Of a stretch of DNA of 40,690 nucleotides, positions 40,634-40,690 are shown piece by piece. A program made the translations under genes and the position numbers. Below the pieces are notes generated by a model. It ran no database searches. It was not told where the DNA came from and was given only the letters and a program-made list of their open reading frames with translations. The DNA lies in NCBI GenBank assembly GCA_900540535.1, contig UQGM01000021.1, positions 1 to 40,690 on the forward strand. Direction: 5' to 3'. Position 1 is the first letter of the stretch; every line of letters starts with the position of its first letter. This DNA is from an uncultured Oscillospiraceae bacterium. GTDB lineage: Bacteria > Bacillota > Clostridia > Oscillospirales > Acutalibacteraceae.

Positions 40634-40690
40634 GCGAGAGTGGCGGAATCGGCAGACGCGCACGTTTGAGGGGCGTGTGGTAATCCCGTA
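40634..40690 (+). tRNA. tRNA-Leu (anticodon GAG), cut by the window end
   Basis: Begins with acceptor arm GCGAGAG, TG, and D-arm GCGGAATCGGCAGACGC, typical of leucine tRNAs. The anticodon arm is CACGT, loop TTGAGGG, GCGTG, placing GAG at positions 34-36. The long variable arm starts (TGGTAATCCCGTA) and the window ends there. Confidence 0.9.

Noticed and set aside
1..40690. CRISPR arrays or large tandem repeats
   Set aside because: No regularly spaced repeats were seen when reading the window; the only extended repeats are the two insertion-sequence ends, operators, att arms and terminators listed.

Overview
The window is a chromosomal segment of an endospore-forming, low-to-mid GC Firmicute. 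It carries sipL and spoIVA spore-coat genes, the end of a YunB-like gene, CIRCE-controlled groESL, AGGAGG ribosome sites and sigma-A promoters with 17-bp spacers. Clostridia, probably a Ruminococcaceae/Oscillospirales-type gut anaerobe, is my inference from gene content; no rRNA is present to prove it.

Layout. 1-7333: the end of a yunB-like sporulation gene, ligA, prs (reverse strand), a DUF1858 redox-disulfide protein, trmK, a Nif3-family protein and rqcH. 7334-9878: an AT-rich island bounded by two direct copies of an ISL3-type insertion-sequence end. It holds a secreted, cysteine-containing protein and a membrane-anchored thioredoxin-like protein. 9879-16540: two NUDIX paralogues, a DbpA-type DEAD-box helicase, groES-groEL and a membrane-anchored metallophosphoesterase. 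16711-23914: a tight eight-gene operon (thymidylate kinase-like, DUF2156, GNAT, DJ-1/PfpI, 5-formyl-THF cyclo-ligase, mltG, U32/TrhP, GNAT_C). 24147-40484: sipL and a split spoIVA. 40590-40690: a consensus promoter and the start of a tRNA-Leu(GAG).

The main discovery is at spoIVA. The gene at 25706 is intact through codon His401 and then runs into foreign sequence. The missing C-terminal 91 codons lie 13.3 kb downstream at 40209-40484. Joining the two at the shared CACAT (26906-26910 and 40206-40210) gives an uninterrupted 492-codon spoIVA, the length I recall for Bacillus subtilis SpoIVA. The intervening 13,300 bp ends in a large serine recombinase whose stop codon overlaps the right junction. 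The element-side arms of both junctions carry a 16-bp inverted repeat (15/16 identical) whose symmetry centre falls on the first two bases of the shared CACAT, as expected for attP of a large serine integrase. This looks like a skin-like, developmentally excised element interrupting spoIVA. I do not recall a described one at this gene, but could not search.

The element carries no recognisable phage genes. Its cargo is a BceRS-BceAB-type peptide-sensing and detoxification module with a textbook BceR box, a MATE pump behind an apparent transcription attenuator, an autoregulated MarR-MFS pair, a frameshifted DUF3795 gene, an FAD/Rieske oxidoreductase and small proteins, one of which is a candidate excision factor. 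The resident vegetative cell and the forespore would keep the cargo, while the mother cell would lose it to rebuild spoIVA.
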